Origin: Liolophura sinensis
Lineage: Eukaryota; Mollusca; Polyplacophora; Chitonida; Chitonidae
Length of the DNA stretch: 64,000 bases
Assembly (NCBI RefSeq): GCF_032854445.1
Contig: NC_088307.1
Coordinates: 17,992,017-18,056,016 of the forward strand
Direction: 5' to 3'
Below are positions 12,240 to 23,766 of the stretch, piece by piece (position 1 is the first letter of the stretch; each line of letters begins with the position of its first letter). A program made the translations under genes and the position numbers. Under the pieces are notes generated by a model. The model was not told where the DNA came from, did not search any database, and was given only the letters and a program-made list of their open reading frames with translations.

Positions 12240-12540
12240 ACCCCAACGTTGTCAAATGTCAGCGTTTGGCGACGATGGTCAAAGAGGGTTCGTAAAAAAG
12301 AAAGAGCTTAACAAAAACTAAAACTAAAATTGTGGACAAAGTCCTTAATACCACAGGGTTACACAAGTCACGATCCTCTAAGGCTAAAAAACAGAACGAA
12401 ATTTTGCCAGATGTTTTGCCATCATTTGCCAATGATAGCGAAAACAGCCAAGACACGACTGATACGATGACAAGCAAATTAAATCATCAGCCAAAATATT
12501 CGCAAAAAAGAAAGTAAGGCAGAAACCACAGAAACTGACA
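12240..12540 (+). other. K/S/N-rich open stretch, not supported as a gene
   Basis: From 12332 a 61-codon frame rich in K, S, N and D runs to a stop at 12517; stops lie just upstream and no splice partners were seen. It may be a relic or chance. Confidence 0.25.
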
Positions 12541-12715
12541 ACCATATTAACTTGAAAAGCGCTAAATCTATAGCGGAATCAGTTCATGTGCTTGTGCATT
12601 TACAGTTGAACGTCGCTTCCGAAAAAATGTCGGTCAGATTTTATGAAGGCGTCTCCTATACTAGCAGTTCGATTCCAGTGCCGAAATACTTATTGTGCAG
12701 TTATCTCGCGGCAAA

Positions 12716-12868
12716 CATGCTGGTTTTCTCTCAGATCGTGAGAAGGTCTGCCAGAAGCCTACGGAGGGTCGTAGGTTTCTCCCAGGTTCTGTTCGGTTCA
12801 CTCCCGCCATAATGCTGATCGCCGTCGTATTAGTGAAATATTCGTGTGTACGGCGTAAAACAGATAAA
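12716..12868 (+). repeat. SINE A, 5'-truncated and diverged
   Basis: Contains AGAAGGTCTGCCAGAAGCCT, CCATAATGCTGATCGCCGTCG and ACGGCGTAAAACA. A 17-bp triplet repeat (GCTGCCGTGCTGTAAC) follows at 12959-13005. Confidence 0.75.
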
Positions 12869-13311
12869 TGCGCACAACTTCACAAGAAATGGGCAATAAT
12901 CATATGAAGGCTTACATCAGGCTCCAAGCGGTGCATAAACATCATTTTGTGCTATAAGGCTGCCGTGCTGTAACGCTGCCGTGCTGTAACGTTGCCGTGC
13001 TATATGAATGACCTCACTGCTTCACCAGCAAAACTACCGTAATTCACTTAATGATTGGTATGTGAAAATACACGTCCAGAAGCACATAATGGTATTGAAA
13101 TGATCCTTCGATTCCAGGTGAATGGATCAATTAGAATCAAGCAAAATGTCACACTTAAAAAAGCTAAACTTTGGATGAAATACAGTATATACAGTGACGT
13201 TTTTTCACAAAAGAAGGAAAAGAATGTGGGAGTACCTTTTGGAAAACTTACTAGTTTTAAGGGGACAATGATGATCCTTATTGAAAGACTATCCCAGACT
13301 AATACAGTCTG

Positions 13312-13858
13312 CTCTCAAAAAAGTAATCTGTCAAACTTAACAGAAAGTCTATTGTTTGAGTGATGCTAGAATAAATCTGTTATTGCTGAAGATCAGTTAT
13401 TTATTTATTTTTTTTGATTGGTATTTTACGCCATACTCAAGAATATTTCACCTATACAACGGCGGCCAGCGTTATGGTGGGTGAAAACAGGGCAGAGCCA
13501 TCCGCAGGTTGCTAACAGACCTTCCCACGTCCGGCCGAAGAGGAAATCAGCATGAGCTGGACTTGAACTCACAGCGACCGCATTGGTGAGAAGCTCCTGG
13601 GTCATTAGGCTGCGTTAGCGCGCTAACCAACTGAGCCACGGGGGTCCCGCTGCCGAATAGAATAAATCCTGATATTGCTGCAGATTGTTCTCATAAACAT
13701 AACACACATACTGTATTAGTTCAACATAACCATCCTATTAGACTGTTAGGTATTATGTTGAATATATCTCCGTATTATCTTATAAGAAAAGAACACATTC
13801 TAGAACCACTCGTGCAAGCAGACTTCCTGTTAAAATTAAGAGATTCATTTTTGAAGTG
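13312..13858. mobile_element. MITE E, third copy, split by a SINE
   Basis: The left end (CTCTCAAAAAAGTAATCTG) and right end (TTCCTGTTAAAATTAAGAG to GAAGTG) match the 556 copy; the middle is interrupted by a reversed SINE A at about 13396-13650. TA follows at 13859. Confidence 0.75.
13396..13650 (-). mobile_element. SINE A nested in MITE E
   Basis: Full-length reversed copy from (TTTA)n to CTGAGCCACGGGGGTCC, including both boxes. About 26 bp (AGAATAAATCTGTTATTGCTG on one side, AGAATAAATCCTGATATTGC on the other) is duplicated at the two ends, with changes. Confidence 0.85.
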
Positions 13859-14301
13859 TATTATAAAATTCTCCGGATTAACAAAACGGAGACCACATAC
13901 GGAAAAGTAAGCTCTAGACATAAAAACGTGCTCAAACTATCGCAGTCCAGTAGAATTATCACGAACTTATTGGATTCATGATAGCAGAAGCCATACAGAA
14001 CATCGTACTCAAAGACATATTAATAATAATCATATTAATTCACCTGCCTGTTTATCCTGGACTCAAAGATCCAAATCCGAAAAACCAGAGCATAATCTTT
14101 TATTCATCAACAGAGCCGTCTTTGTTCGTTACTTGTCCGTGTCTCCATATAGTCACGAGATCGTGATGGCTAATCATCAACGTCATTTTGACCTGAATGT
14201 TCACGATACCACTTCATCCCCGTGTTCATGAACGCTGTGAAGGCTAAGACATTCATTTATGTACACATGCAAGCCTACTTCCTTAAAGGACACATGATAT
14301 T

Positions 14302-14867
14302 GTCTGGGAGCTGGGCCAGGTTTAATTAAAATGGAAGGTACAAAAGTTCTGAGGCGAAGGGGGTGTAGTACTACCCAGCTTTTACACAGAACAGCCATTC
14401 TTACGTTCCGAAGGTGGTGGGTGTGATAGGGATGGGGGGGGGGGGGGGGTGGCACCCGAAAATCCCCAATATTGGATTTAATTAACTTTAGTGATTCTCA
14501 AGCAGGCAACCACCCTCTACATTCCTGATGTGGTTCCATACTTGTACCTTTCATGTTAATTAAAACCTTAAATAGTGCTAATTAGCGTCGTTCTCAAGTG
14601 ATCTTTTCACCAGAGATTCCATTGTCACCTTGCAGATTTGGATTAAATGTGGTGCCCATAATCACTTGACATAGAAATGAAATTTGTACCTTTTTCATGT
14701 TTATTAAATCCAGTTTTGGGGCTTTTTGGGTGGCGCCCCCTATCACACCCACCACCTCCAGAACGTAAGAATGGCTGTTCTGTGTAAAGGCTAGGTAGTA
14801 CTACACCCCCTTCACCTCAAACTTTTTGTACCTTCCATGTTAATTAAATCTCGCCCAGCTCCAAGAC
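14302..14867. mobile_element. Foldback element with arms of about 170 bp
   Basis: The left arm (14302-14480: GGGAGCTGGGCC, ATGGAAGGTACAAAAG, GTAGTACTACCCAGC, ACAGCCATTCTTACGTTC) is repeated as its reverse complement at 14700-14867. The arms hold a poly-G run (14433-14448) and the GGTGGCACCC/GGTGGCGCCC block. No transposase is present. Confidence 0.8.
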
Positions 14868-15034
14868 TAATAAGGTACTACTTAAATACAAAAGTGTGTC
14901 ATGTCAGATACGCTGTAAAAATGAGAAGAAATGTTTCCCTTTTGAGGCATATTTGGTATTTCTTAATAAGCCCCTGTTCCCTGTCTATTTTCCGTGGTCG
15001 GGAATATTCGGTAATGACGTCATCCTTGTCAGCA

Positions 15035-15147
15035 CGTGCGGCCGCAGAGGAAGCCAGCAAGAGCTGGACTTTACACCACAACAACTGCAGTGGTGAGAGG
15101 CTCGTAGGTCATTGCGCTGCGCTGGCATGCTAACCATCTAGGCCCCG
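15035..15147 (-). repeat. SINE A head fragment
   Basis: GAGGAAGCCAGCAAGAGCTGG through ATGCTAACCATCTAGGCCCC is the reversed tRNA-like head without the tail. Confidence 0.75.
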
Positions 15148-15378
15148 AAACTGTAGGTTTAAAAAAAAAGTCCTTTTTATACCCGAAGAAGAAAGCGGGG
15201 AGCTTTTTTGTGCTTTTATATGTTAGAACAAACCCTAAGCTCCACATTAAGAAACAAAAACCAAGCGTTTCAAGTAACAGGATTACATGACCAAAGGCTT
15301 TAGCAGTAATGTTGCAGGAATATTGCTTATAACGGGAATTGCATTTGTTTTCACATCTTCGGCTGTTCATTGTAAAAA

Positions 15379-15540
15379 GCAGCTTCACGATGATGATAAC
15401 GTCATAGTGTCTACCAGAACCACGTGGCAAAAGCAGCTTTACAACGATGCTAACGTCATGGTCTCTACCAGCACCACGTGGCAAAAGCAGCTTTACAACG
15501 ATGCTAACGTCATAGTCTCTACCGGCACCTGATAAAAGCA
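15379..15540. repeat. 54-bp minisatellite, 3 copies
   Basis: The unit starts GCAGCTTTACAACGATGCTA and contains ACGTCATAGTCTCTACCAGC; starts are at 15379, 15433 and 15487. Confidence 0.9.
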
Positions 15541-16430
15541 TCACACTAGTTTTCACAGCTCCTCTTTTCACAAACCATACAACATTTGTTTTCACCGAAA
15601 CATCTTATAATTTCGTATTTTACACCTTTAAAAAATGCGATAAACGGTAGCGTGAGTGAAATGGGGAAATTACAATCTGCCAACAAGCAGACAAGCATTA
15701 CAGCAAGGAACTATTTCAATAGTTTGATTAGCAGATGGAGATCACAACCGCCTGGGTACGATGGGTTTTTACATTGCTTGGGACCATGTAGTGGACCTAC
15801 CCTAGATCTGGGATTTGTTTCATTTCTCCCAGCTTAGCCTACTGTACTCTTCTATTTACTAACCTGCAACTTGGTCTTTTCCAGTGCGCTGACCTCAACG
15901 TGTCAAAACTATCCGATACAAAAACAGCATTCTTTTAGCAATACGACAATTCGCCTCAGAATGGTCAAGCCAGACGGCCCCGGAAAAGTGAGATAAACCA
16001 ACAGCCAGGGTCCACGGCAAATTCCCGGTGGGAGGTCTAGGAGGGCAAGGCCCCAATAAAAAAAATGGTTTTGTGTATTTTAACTGTACTTTGGAAGCCT
16101 TTGTTAGCAAGTATACACGTCGTTATTTCATCACTGTGTGACATGAAAACATCATGCATTATATGCCACAAAAACGCGTCATATTTCATACACTCAAACG
16201 GAGAACATTTTTAATTAATAAAGCGAGAGTCGATAGGTATGTCATCTAGTTCTTCACGAATAATAAAGACCATTATGTCACAAAGAACACAAATGTACCT
16301 GTAGCATCGAAAGCATGCCAAAGATTGCTAATTAACCGCCATTTTCTATAGGAGTCAGTCACACTCGGCATCATCCAGAAAAAATATATATCTGTCGATC
16401 CTCTGGATGCACGCCATTAGAACGGAAGAC
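15541..16430. other. No recognised feature
   Basis: Only short chance frames; no repeat from elsewhere in the window was recognised. Confidence 0.35.
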
Positions 16431-16446
16431 TCACAACTGGTTTGGG

Positions 16447-16803
16447 TGAGTGTGTGAGTGAGTGAGTGAGTGCTTGGGGTTTAACGTTGTACTTAACAAT
16501 TTTTCAGTAATAAGACGGCGAAGGAATCCTTAGGGTGTATATAATGTGCCTCCTTGTCGCACGACGGACTTCCACCGCCTGGTGCTGCTTCACTGAGACG
16601 CCTTACCGTAGGTAAGCCGCACTGCCCGAGCCATTATACTGATAGGGGTCAACCAGTCGTTGCACTATCCCCTTCAAGCTGAACGCCAAGCGAGGAAGTT
16701 ACAACTTCCTCTTTTAAGGTCTTAGGTGTGACTCGACCCAGGATTGACCTTGGATCTACCGCTCTCGAAGCGGACGCTCTACCACCTGTGCTATTGGGTC
16801 TGG
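16447..16803 (-). mobile_element. SINE B with 16-bp target duplication
   Basis: Reversed copy: (GTGA)n and GCTTGGGGTTTAACGTTGTAC at its 3' end, and a tRNA-like head reading, on the minus strand, GCACAGGTGGTAGAGCGTCC then GGTCAATCCTGGGTCGAGTC. TCACAACTGGTTTGGG occurs at 16431-16446 and 16804-16819. Confidence 0.92.
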
Positions 16804-16819
16804 TCACAACTGGTTTGGG

Positions 16820-17980
16820 AGTCTTAGCATTAATTTTCTTTTATAATGAACAGTAAGAACCATAAGTAGCTAAAAAACGAACCTTAACCATAGCAATGTA
16901 AATGCAAATATGTTAAGAATTAGCTAAGAAAACAGAACACTGTATTCAGTTCCAAAATGTAGTGCCTGTAACACTGGTGATTTCATATCTATAGCATTGC
17001 TTGCACTGCAAGCACTTTGTGAACGTTTTTCCCGTACAAGACATATCTCAAGGATTAATGGTGTTTGTTTTATCAAATCTTGTTTATTACAAAAGTTTCC
17101 CCCTACATCATCACTGGTACACATCAGTAATATTTCAGAGACATTTTGCTCACAGTGCATGGATGTCCATCACTTCACAGGGCAAAGGAGTTTTGTGATG
17201 TCAATGAGTCTTAGTGTGATCTGATTGATTGATTGATTGATTGATTGTTGTTTAATAACATTTGAGCCAAATTTGCGGTCAATTTTCTTTGGGAAGCCAT
17301 GATGCCTGGACAGCCACATCCTGCTGTTTGTGTCACTGTCACAGAAGAATACCTCTTCAGCTCTTCTGTAATTCTGTGATGATCCACTGGGCCTATCAAC
17401 ACAATGCTGTGTTCCAACTAGGTCTGATTTTCACCAATACTTTTTGTCACATCAAAACGTCTCAGTTTTAACTGATTTTTCCAGAGCTGTCCTCTGATCT
17501 TTCCAGAAAATTCCAGAGCTGTCTTCTGATTTTACCACAGTTGATTTTCCACACCTGTTATCCAATTTTTTCACACCAGTATCATCGGATTGTTTCACAG
17601 CTGTCACCTGAATTTGTCCAGTGTTTTCAGTGTAGCCTGAATCTCACCTATCTCTTTTCTGTACGCCAGAGCCTGCCAACAGATCAGGACACAAATTAAG
17701 AGACTGATTTGTCCAAAGCCTATCATCAACAGGGTAGATCACCTGTATTATTACAACAGCTTGTTTGTTGAAGCATTCGCTGTTGGTCTGTATTAGAACA
17801 TATGCTGGCTAGAGCATTTGTTATGAACGAATGGAATATATTTTGTTGTAAGTATCACAATATTTGCTGGCATTATGTAGCCAAAAATGAAAAACAAAAC
17901 ATTCAGACAATAAAACTTATTTAATGCTTTGTCCCATAATACTGCAATAAGGTTTCTGCAGCTGCAAGAAAATGTGGGTG
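16820..17980. other. Probable downstream region of VARS2; no feature resolved
   Basis: A (TTGA)n run lies at 17221-17247 and short CCAGAGCTGTC repeats at 17480-17525. The missing last VARS2 exon and polyadenylation site may be here or in 18150-18770, but nothing was convincing. Confidence 0.3.
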
Positions 17981-17992
17981 GGTATCAACTAT

Positions 17993-18148
17993 GAAACTCA
18001 TGCCCATCTGCGGGTTGCTGACAGGCTTTCTTGGCCGGAGAGGAAGCCAGCATGAGCTGGACTTGAACTCACAGTGACCGCATTGGTGATAGGCTACTGG
18101 GTCATTACGCTGCGCTAGCGCACTAACCAACTGAAACATGGAGGCCCC
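17993..18148 (-). repeat. SINE A head region, tail lost
   Basis: CCATCTGCGGGTTGCTGACAG through CTGAAACATGGAGGCCCC; the A and B boxes are readable in reverse and the (TTTA)n end is absent. Confidence 0.8.
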
Positions 18149-18295
18149 CTAGTGAAGAAATACATCCCCATGGTAATTGTTCTTGATATGCAGTCTTGCA
18201 ATGGCATGGTGACTCCAGTTAACTGTCTTCTGTTAGAATCACCAGTGTGTAAATTTTCAAGAGATTGCGAGAAAGACGCATCATGCATGACATTA

Positions 18296-18411
18296 CTTTA
18301 CTTGATTGGTGTTTTATGCCGTACTCAAGAACATTTCATTTATACGGGCATCTGCCAGCATTATGGTGGGAGGAAACCAGGCAGAGCCCAAGGGAAACCT
18401 ACAACCATCTG
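18296..18411 (-). repeat. SINE A 3' half
   Basis: TTGATTGGTGTTTTATGCCG, then CATTATGGTGGGAGGAAACC; it stops before the head and sits directly next to another copy. Confidence 0.8.
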
Positions 18412-18421
18412 AATTTACAGT

Positions 18422-18643
18422 GATTTATTTATTTATTTATTTGATTGGTGTTTTACACCATAATCAAGAATATTTCACTTATACGCCGACAACCAGCATA
18501 ATGGTGGGAGGAGACTGGGCAGAGCCCTGGGGAAACCCACCACCATCCACAGGTTGCTGGCAGACCAACTTACAGTGACCACAATTGGTGGGAGTCTCCT
18601 TGGTCATTGCACCATGCAGGAGTGCTAACCCCGTCCGCCACTG
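18422..18643 (-). repeat. SINE A, nearly full length, diverged head
   Basis: It starts with (TTTA)n and ends near GTGCTAACCCCGTCCGCCAC. It lies in tandem with the 18296 copy, 3' of the last VARS2 exon found. Confidence 0.8.
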
Positions 18644-18772
18644 TATGGCATTAGATTTTGCTTGGACATATTTGTAGCAGGTGGAGATAGCAAAGATATC
18701 ACAATTTCCGCCATCTGTGATGGTTACAGTTATAGTAAATTTATTCAGGCTCTATACTCATCATTTCCCTAC

Positions 18773-21700
18773 CTTATCCATGTATCTCTGCTGGATGTCT
18801 GGTGATGTTTTGGAGCCCCTTTTCTCCTGGGAAGCTGTCACCTTCTCCAAACTCGCAATCACTTTTTCGAGTCTCTTCTGCAGTCGTGTTTTTTCCACAT
18901 CTGGGTTCAGCAAATTCTGAAATGTTTGAATTTCAAGAATCAAACACTTTTCCTACCTAAAATTCAAGGAAATAAATTATTAAAATGTTAATTGTGGCCA
19001 ATTAACTGAATATTCAGGAGCTTTTCATGGCCTACATATAGCGATGATTGACATTTTACTACCATTTTTTCTCTCCAAATTTGACACTGACCTCAAAGTG
19101 ATGAAAATCTGTGCAATCTTGCCACATGACAGTGGTTTTCTATACTCTGGCTATTCACACTTCCTTCACCAATAAACAGACTGCCATTGTGTAAGTGAAA
19201 TATACTCTAACTCATTTAGTCATTCAGTATGCACACATCATTCCAGTATATCTTGAAAGCTCAAGAGGTCAGAGTTGAAAGTTCACAAGGTCATGCACCC
19301 TCACCTTGAGTAGAAGGTGCACCGTGTAATGCTGATTCACAATGTTAGCCACACAGCCGTCTGGAATATCACTCCTACTCTCCACAAACTGGGTGTTGTC
19401 ACAGCGAGACAGCGTAGAAATGACATCCCTGTAATGCTCCAGTTCATGGAGATCACAGTTATGTTCTGTGATCTGAACAAAACCTGATTAAACAAAAAAA
19501 ACCTTTGATCACTATGAGAAAACTAGAAATGAAGTGAACAGATATATGTATCACCAAGTAAGCGAAAGTTGATTTTACCAATATTAAGCTGAAGGATTTA
19601 TCCATCCTCTTCTGTGTAACTTTTTTTTTTTGTGAATTATTTTTCCCATGTTGAGCTTTAACCCCTGAAGTTATCCAAGTAGCCAAAATGCATTGAAAAA
19701 AAAAACCTATAAAATTATAAACACAAAAACTCACACTGGGGTCTCATCTTGCCAATGTTGAACTCCTTCTTGATGGAGAGAGATTTGTTGACAATCTGTA
19801 ACACAGTATCCATTTCTGACTCGCTCACCAGGTTTCGCCAAGGGTACTGTTGAGAGAAGTCGTATGATATGACATACATTACCCCCAGTCAGTATGACAT
19901 CCATGACCACCTGCCTATGTAACATCCATGACCACCTGCTTATGTAACATCCATGACAACATGCCTATATAACACCCATGACCACCTGCCTATGTAACAT
20001 CCATGACCACCTGCTTATGGGGGGCCTCCGTGGCTCAGTCGGTTAGCGCGCTAGCGCAGCGTAGTGACCCAGAAGCCTCTCACCAATGCGGTCGCTGTGA
20101 GTTCAAGACCAGCTCATGCTGGCTTCCTCTCCGGCCGTACGTGGGAAGGTCTGTCAGCAACCTGCGGATGGTCGTGGGTTTCCGCCGGGCTCTGCCCGGT
20201 TTCCACCCACCATAATGCTGGCCGCCGTCGTATAAGTGAAATATTCTTGAGTACGGCGTAAAACACCAATCAAAAAAAAAAAAAAAAAAAAACCTGCTTA
20301 TGTAACATCCATGACCACCTGCTTATGTAACATCCATGGCCACCTGCTTATGTAACACCCATGACCAGCTGCCTATATAACAAACCAATGGGACATGTAC
20401 TAGAATGTTTTGTTCAGTTACACTGTTCACTGGTCAAGTTCTCATTTCCAAATTACCTAAAAACTCTCATATTCCTGAAAAACAAACTTTCTTAATCTCT
20501 CGTAATTTTTATTCATATTACTCATATTCAAAAAGCACGCTTATAAAAACTTAATTTTTCTATGTACATGACAGGCATACCCTCTGGTTTCCTCCACACA
20601 GCGAAAAAATCCTTAAAATAAACAAATATTTACCTCACTGGGTTCAGGGTACGGAGCTATACAGATACTTCTGGAAAGTGACTCTGGTGACCGTGGCAAC
20701 CTCTGGTATAACTCTTCTGTCAAAAAAGGCATGAATGGACTGGTCGCTCTCAGCGCAGTGTTCACACAGAGCCACAGAGTTTGGTTAACAACATCTCTGT
20801 GTGGAGAATCCAGGTCCCAAAGCACTGGTTTAACACTTTCCTGTGAAAACAAATATGAGAATGCTATCACTGTTACTTGATTGCACTTTTCATTTAATAG
20901 CTTTAAATGTTTGGAACAGCTACATTTGTAGTGTACCTTTACTCCAAATGAAACAAATCGCTGCCAAACCTATTGTAAGGAATCAGTGCAACAATTCAAT
21001 GTTCCATACACAGCCTGGTTATGTCCCTTGACAGAACTCTTCCCAGAAAAAAATGAGCAAAAATGAGATGAATTTTACCTCTTGACATTAAGTTCTGATT
21101 GCTTTGCTTCCTGATGAAAAAGTTTCTTCCCTAAAAACCTATTCAGATATATTTATTTATTTGATTGGTGTTTTACGCCATACTCAAGAATATTTCACTC
21201 ATACGACAACGACCAGCAGTGGGAGGAAATCGGGCAGAGCCTGGCGGAAACCCATGACCATTCGCAGATTGCTGGTAAGCCTTCCCACTAACAGTCATAT
21301 TTTGATATAAACTCTACAATTTCCCAATCTTGAGTTTATTTATTGCAATGATTTGAACACAAAATAGTGTTTGGAGTTTCATAATTGTTGAGAATTTCCT
21401 TAGTAAATGTGTAGACATAGTTCTAACTACAGCTGTCTTGCCCTTTAAGAGTTGAGTGGATCACCACAGTTTCTGCTCACCAGATAAACATTACATAGGT
21501 CCATATACCAGAACTGGTGCAGAGATTTGGTTACCCAGTGAAGGTCATGTGACCTAAAACTCTGATCACATGACTGGACCATGTGACAAAGCCTGCTGAC
21601 AATCCATTGGTCGACTTTATTTCCTTCCTCTTGTATCTGTGATAAAACAGAGTTGCTTATTATCTGACAATATTCAGTTTCGAGCAACTTTGTTAGTATT

Positions 21701-23766
21701 GGGGAAAACCCGCCTTTCTTATTTATTAAATCATTTAATTGATGTCTCATGCTAACCACATCATTACAGTGGGAGGAAATTGAAAATCCCCCCACCGACG
21801 GGTGGAACCTATGACCATCCAAAAGAAACCCACTTTTCATTAGGCTTTTTGTTTTTGGGAGCAAAACAAATGTATGAAGTTCTGACCTGAAAAACTGGGT
21901 CAATTGTCAGCTGTCACTCTAATCCTGTCAAATCGATCAGGGGCTGCCATAAAACTGGTTTGACTTAAAGTCAAAATTTGACATCTGTTATTATACAGCT
22001 TATTTGTAGAATTAAGAGTTGAAATTGGGTCGGCCTAACATGAGGTAATTTACAACAAACCTTTTTGAACCATACCTGTAATGATGAAGTTTAATGGCGA
22101 CTTCAATGATACGCTGATGAAACGCTTGGTATTTATTTCTTACTACAGAGTATGATGTGGCATAACATATAAAAGTAGCCAAAAGGCTTCTCAGCTTTCT
22201 TCTTGGGGCATTAAAATGGGTTTAAACTTCAGTTTTCTTAAGGTCTCTGTCAATCCGGAAATTAAGTTGCCCATTGTCGTTACATCAACAGTGATAGATG
22301 TCAAGAGTGAGTGAGTGCTTAGGGTTTAACGTCGTACTTAACAATTTTTCAGTCATATGACAATGAAGGAATCCCTATGGTGTATGTCATCTGCCTCTTT
22401 GTCACAGGATGGATTTCCACCGCTCTTTTCTCTAGTACTGCTTCACTGAAAACAACTTACCGAAGGCACGTAAGCCGCCCCGCTCAAGCCATTATACTGA
22501 TACGGGTCAACCAGTCATTACACTATACCCTTCATGCTGAACGCCAAGCAAGGAAGTAACAACTTCCCCCTTTAAAGTCTTAGGTGTGACTCGACCCAGG
22601 ATTGATCCTGGATCTACTGCTCCCAAAGCAGACGCTCTACCAACTGTGCTATCCAGGCTGGTCTAGCTGTCAAGACAACATTGTTGGGGGTAGAGCCAGG
22701 AAGTAGGGTCGCTAAGCTGGTCTCGTGTTCCAAGTATGTCCATATATAATATGTCATGTTCAAATATCCTCTATCATTGATGGAAAATATGTATAAAATA
22801 GAGGGGTTATTAAGAAATGTCAACTACCCTAATTCCTCAATCTTTCCACGTATACAACAGCAACTTTCACTGCTATTTATGCACATTTTTAATCTGATTT
22901 TGGAGACACCACATTGGTTGGGTTTGCCAATTTCAGGGCTTCATAAAAAGTATGATTTTATCAGTCTACACAGAAGAATGCTCTCAGAATATGCTTGAAT
23001 AAACACCTTGCAAACATGCAAAATGGCTGAAGAATTACAGTATGCCTCAAGAAATGATAAACTTTTACTCATTCTTTGGACATATTTCTTCCCTGTCCTT
23101 AAAACTATATTCTTCCTTTTATGGTATCTTTTTATGTATCTTTTCGGTCAAAAATTTCTACTACCAGTGAATCTAAACGTGAAGTTCCAGTGAAAATTCA
23201 TACCAGTGGCCCGTTTCACAAAGCGTTTTAGGGCTTCAGCCTAAAACTGTAACACAAAATAAACTCTTAAATCTATGCTCTAAATCAGTGCAGGCATACT
23301 GTACCACTAAGGTATTCTGTATCATCTCACCTTGAAATTTGACCTTGGCTGGAAATTCTCTCCCAAGTTCATGGTAACAAACTTGAACGCTTGCCAAATC
23401 TTGTTGCAGAAATGACGATAGCTTTTCACATGGGTGACATCCATGTTGATTTCTTGAGCTGAAGGATAAAAAAAAAATTAATTATATTTTTAATAAATCT
23501 TCATGTCGTGCTGTCTTATTTTCATGGGAATAACAATGATAGAAAATAAGCATAATTAAAACAAATCATACAACAAATGGTGGGTGCTGTGACACTAATT
23601 AGTTTGAAATAAACAAACCTTTGAAGTTATAAGAACAGAGCGTGAATCGCAGAGCGTCTGTTCCACACTCAGGGATGCCTTCTGGGTAATCTGACCTCTG
23701 ACCTTCCATGGCCTTCTTAATCTCTGCTTTGGACAAATTACTCTCTAGCAGTTGTTTTTGTAAGCC
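18773..23766 (-). CDS. VARS2: VARS2 anticodon-binding domain and C-terminal coiled coil
   Basis: Exons 23766-23619 ([15 protein letters not shown]), 23458-23331 ([15 protein letters not shown]), 21636-21481, 20840-20634 ([24 protein letters not shown]), 19846-19735, 19483-19305 and 18916-18773. The 19483 acceptor, not the nearer AG at 19473, keeps frame with the preceding exon. The last exon found ([20 protein letters not shown]) is the start of the C-terminal coiled-coil arm and ends at a good donor (AAG|GTAGGG), so about 20-30 residues are still to come. Confidence 0.85.

Noticed and set aside
12332..12517. K/S/N-rich 61-codon frame as a gene
   Set aside because: Stops directly upstream and no splice partners; biased composition alone is not enough.
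18640..18721. Candidate last VARS2 exon beginning ATGGCGGAAATT after ATCACAG
   Set aside because: Phase and acceptor are possible, but the 29 residues do not look like the coiled-coil end and run into SINE sequence.
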